Of a stretch of 7,521 nt of DNA, positions 5,706-7,521 are shown one piece after another. The DNA is taken from the NCBI GenBank assembly GCA_030616835.1, contig JAUWWP010000113.1, forward strand, positions 1 through 7,521. Direction: 5' to 3'. Position 1 is the stretch's first letter, and every line of letters begins with the position of its first letter. The DNA comes from Deltaproteobacteria bacterium (GTDB lineage: Bacteria; Desulfobacterota; G020345765). The notes under the pieces were generated by a model, which ran no database searches, was not told the DNA's origin, and saw only the letters and a list, made by a program, of their open reading frames with translations. The translations under genes were made by a program, and so were the position numbers.

Positions 5706-6263
5706 ATGCCTGAGCCAATCAAACTCACTACTCCCCTTTCTGAAGATGATGTAAAAAGACTGGGGATCGGAGATAAGGTCTCCCTTAATGGGACCATTTA
5801 CACCGGACGTGATGCTGCTCACAAACGGCTGGTGGAACTGCTGAACCAGGGAAAGCCCCTGCCTTTCGACATCCAGGGTCAAATCATCTACTACGTAGGA
5901 CCAAGTCCGGCCAAGCCGGGTCAGGCAATCGGCTCAGCCGGCCCTACTACCAGCTATCGGATGGATACCTATTCCCCTAAATTAATGAGTGTTGGGCTTA
6001 AGGCAATGATCGGTAAGGGAAAGCGGGGCCAAGAGGTAATTGATGCCATGATCAAGCACAAAGCCGTCTATTTAGCCGCCGTAGGCGGGGCCGGGGCACT
6101 TATTGCTAAAACCATCAAGAAGGCTGAGGTAATAGCTTATGAGGATCTGGGGCCAGAGGCAATCCGGCGGCTGGAGGTAGAGGAATTTCCGGTAATAGTG
6201 GTCAATGATATTTATGGGGAAGACCTCTACCAAAAGGGTGTGGAGCAGTACCGCCGAGAATAG
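5706..6263 (+). CDS. fumB: Class I fumarate hydratase, beta subunit
   Basis: This 185-residue protein matches the C-terminal half of class I fumarases and completes the active site together with the cluster-binding alpha subunit. Signatures in order are TGRDAAHKR (33-41), the conserved basic/acidic substrate-binding stretch, then IGSAGPTTSYRMD (75-87), MIGKGKRG (101-108), AAVGGAGAL (124-132) and the LGPEAIRRLEVEEFPVIVVND segment (148-168), in which the LE-V-EFP pattern is typical of the family. Length is usual for a stand-alone beta subunit. TtdB of tartrate dehydratase is the main alternative and is disfavoured by context. The start is backed by AAGGAG 5 bases upstream. sucC starts only 9 bases after the stop, so the two are almost certainly cotranscribed. 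The symbol denotes the beta subunit, not the E. coli isozyme FumB. Confidence 0.94.
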   Translation: MPEPIKLTTPLSEDDVKRLGIGDKVSLNGTIYTGRDAAHKRLVELLNQGKPLPFDIQGQIIYYVGPSPAKPGQAIGSAGPTTSYRMDTYSPKLMSVGLKAMIGKGKRGQEVIDAMIKHKAVYLAAVGGAGALIAKTIKKAEVIAYEDLGPEAIRRLEVEEFPVIVVNDIYGEDLYQKGVEQYRRE

Positions 6264-6272
6264 TGGAAGAAG

Positions 6273-7451
6273 ATGAAGATCCACGAATATCAGGCAAAGC
6301 AGCTTCTGAAAGAATTTGATATTCCCATCCCCCGGGGCGACCTCGCCGAGACCCCGGAGCAGGCCCGGATGATTGCGGAGAGGCTGGGCACCGGGACTGT
6401 GGTGGTGAAGGCCCAGATCCATGCGGGCGGGCGGGGCAAGGGGGGCGGAGTAAAACTGGCCAGCACTCCCCAGGAAGCCGAAAAGTTAGCCGGCCAGATC
6501 CTGGGGATGAAACTGATCACCCCCCAGACCGGCCCGGAGGGAAAACAGGTCCGTAAGGTCCTGTTGGAGGAAGGGATTCAGATCAAAAAGGAGCTTTATT
6601 TAGGGAATACCATTGATCGGGCCGCCTGCTGCTCCATGATTATTGCCTCGGAGGCCGGGGGGATGGAGATTGAGGAGGTAGCCAAGGCTACCCCGGAGAA
6701 GATCCTGAGGGAGCAGGTAGATCCCATTGTGGGCCTACGGAGTTTTCAGGCCCGCAAACTGGCCTACGGGCTGGGGCTGGATAAATCAATAATCAAACAG
6801 GCAGTTCCACTAATCAGCAGTCTTTATCAGCTCTTCCAGAATAAAGATTGTTCTTTAGCCGAGATCAATCCTTTAGTGGTAACTGGCGATGATAGGCTTC
6901 TGGCCCTGGATGCCAAGATCGAGCTTGATGATAATGGCCTGTATCGGCATAGGGAGCTCCTCGAGCTAAGAGATATATACGAGGAAGAGCCGCTGGAGGT
7001 AGAGGCCTCCGAGCATAAACTGAGTTATATCAAGTTAGATGGCTCTGTGGGCTGCCTGGTCAATGGAGCGGGGCTGGCCATGGCGACAATGGACTTGATC
7101 AAACAAGTCGGGCTGGAACCGGCTAACTTCCTTGATGTAGGCGGCCAGGCCTCGGCGGAAATGGTGGAAAATGCCTTTCGCATCCTGCTCTCCGACAAAA
7201 ATGTGAAGGCAGTATTTATCAATATATTCGGCGGTATTCTGCGCTGCGATACCCTGGCTACTGGCATTGTCGAGGCCGGCCGCAAGCTGGAGCTCAGGGT
7301 GCCGATGGTGATTCGTCTGGAAGGGACCAATGTCGAGCAGGGCCAGGAGATCCTTAATAACTCCGGACTCAACTTCACGGGGGCAGCCGATATGAAGGAA
7401 GCTGCCGAAAAGATAGCCCAGACGCTCAATGCTCTGAAAAGTGCAAAATGA
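6273..7451 (+). CDS. sucC: Succinyl-CoA synthetase (ADP-forming), beta subunit
   Basis: This 392-residue ATP-grasp subunit works with the alpha subunit SucD to interconvert succinyl-CoA + ADP + Pi with succinate + ATP + CoA. It provides the substrate-level phosphorylation step of the pathway. The N-terminal ATP-grasp domain has MKIHEYQAKQLL (1-12) and KAQIHAGGRGKGGGVKL (46-62). Asn199 in AEINPL and Asp213 in LDAK match the Mg2+-nucleotide ligands Asn199 and Asp213 of the E. coli protein. The C-terminal CoA-ligase domain has KLDGSVGCLVNGAGLAM (254-270), FLDVGGQAS (286-294), NIFGGILRCD (317-326) and VIRLEGTNVEQG (346-357). Length is close to the 388 residues of E. coli SucC. Preference for ADP or GDP cannot be told. 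The ribosome-binding site is weak (GGAAGAAG within the 9-base gap after fumB), suggesting translational coupling. sucD is not in the window. Confidence 0.97.
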   Translation: MKIHEYQAKQLLKEFDIPIPRGDLAETPEQARMIAERLGTGTVVVKAQIHAGGRGKGGGVKLASTPQEAEKLAGQILGMKLITPQTGPEGKQVRKVLLEEGIQIKKELYLGNTIDRAACCSMIIASEAGGMEIEEVAKATPEKILREQVDPIVGLRSFQARKLAYGLGLDKSIIKQAVPLISSLYQLFQNKDCSLAEINPLVVTGDDRLLALDAKIELDDNGLYRHRELLELRDIYEEEPLEVEASEHKLSYIKLDGSVGCLVNGAGLAMATMDLIKQVGLEPANFLDVGGQASAEMVENAFRILLSDKNVKAVFINIFGGILRCDTLATGIVEAGRKLELRVPMVIRLEGTNVEQGQEILNNSGLNFTGAADMKEAAEKIAQTLNALKSAK

Positions 7452-7484
7452 AAAAAGAAAAGGACTAAGAAAAATCAGCTTCTA

Positions 7485-7516
7485 CTTTGCAATTTTCAAT
7501 TTTCAATTTGCAATTT
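7485..7516 (-). repeat. AT-rich interspersed repeat, copy 2 (after sucC), inverted
   Basis: Bases 7497-7516 are the exact reverse complement of 3370-3389. The flank at 7485-7496 continues in the same style (TTTGCAATTTT). It lies 33 bases beyond the sucC stop, just where sucD would be expected to follow. The window ends before any further gene or terminator can be seen; a purine-rich AAAAGGAC at about 7458-7465 is not followed by a start codon at normal spacing. Confidence 0.7.
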
Positions 7517-7521
7517 CCGAA

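Overview
The window is a stretch of bacterial central carbon metabolism. Seven genes lie head to tail on the + strand, and no convincing gene lies on the - strand. In order they encode: a carboxyltransferase of the methylmalonyl-CoA decarboxylase alpha / propionyl-CoA carboxylase beta family (107-1660), the large catalytic part of methylmalonyl-CoA mutase (1704-3371), its separate cobalamin-binding subunit (3496-3885), methylmalonyl-CoA epimerase (4035-4439), the two subunits of a class I iron-sulfur fumarase (4524-5372 and 5706-6263), and the beta subunit of succinyl-CoA synthetase (6273-7451). The succinyl-CoA synthetase alpha subunit is not in the window and would be expected just beyond its right edge.

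Together the genes cover most of the methylmalonyl-CoA route between propionyl-CoA and malate: propionyl-CoA <-> (S)-methylmalonyl-CoA <-> (R)-methylmalonyl-CoA <-> succinyl-CoA <-> succinate (+ATP) <-> fumarate <-> malate. The succinate dehydrogenase/fumarate reductase step is not here, nor is a biotin carrier, a biotin carboxylase or the mutase chaperone MeaB. The gene set resembles the propionate-oxidation clusters of syntrophic anaerobes such as Pelotomaculum. The same enzymes also run backwards in propionate-forming fermenters, so sequence alone does not give the direction. A split mutase, an oxygen-labile two-subunit fumarase and a moderate GC content suggest an anaerobic bacterium, probably one known from metagenomes. 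I cannot place it in a phylum.

The genes look ordinary and intact, with strong Shine-Dalgarno sequences before most of them. The unusual part is the spacers. Between the mutase subunit genes lies AT-rich simple repeat with a copy in inverted orientation after sucC. Between mcmA2 and the epimerase lies a 99-bp unit with perfect 12-bp terminal inverted repeats that supplies the mcmA2 stop codon. Between the epimerase and fumA lies a perfect 22-bp C/G-rich hairpin. Between fumA and fumB, the largest gap (333 bases), lies a nested imperfect palindrome of about 160 bases with a GC-rich core. These look like small interspersed non-coding repeats inserted at gene junctions of one operon. I see no CRISPR array, tRNA, rRNA, transposase, defence gene or clear intrinsic terminator, and no evidence of a wholly new enzymatic system.
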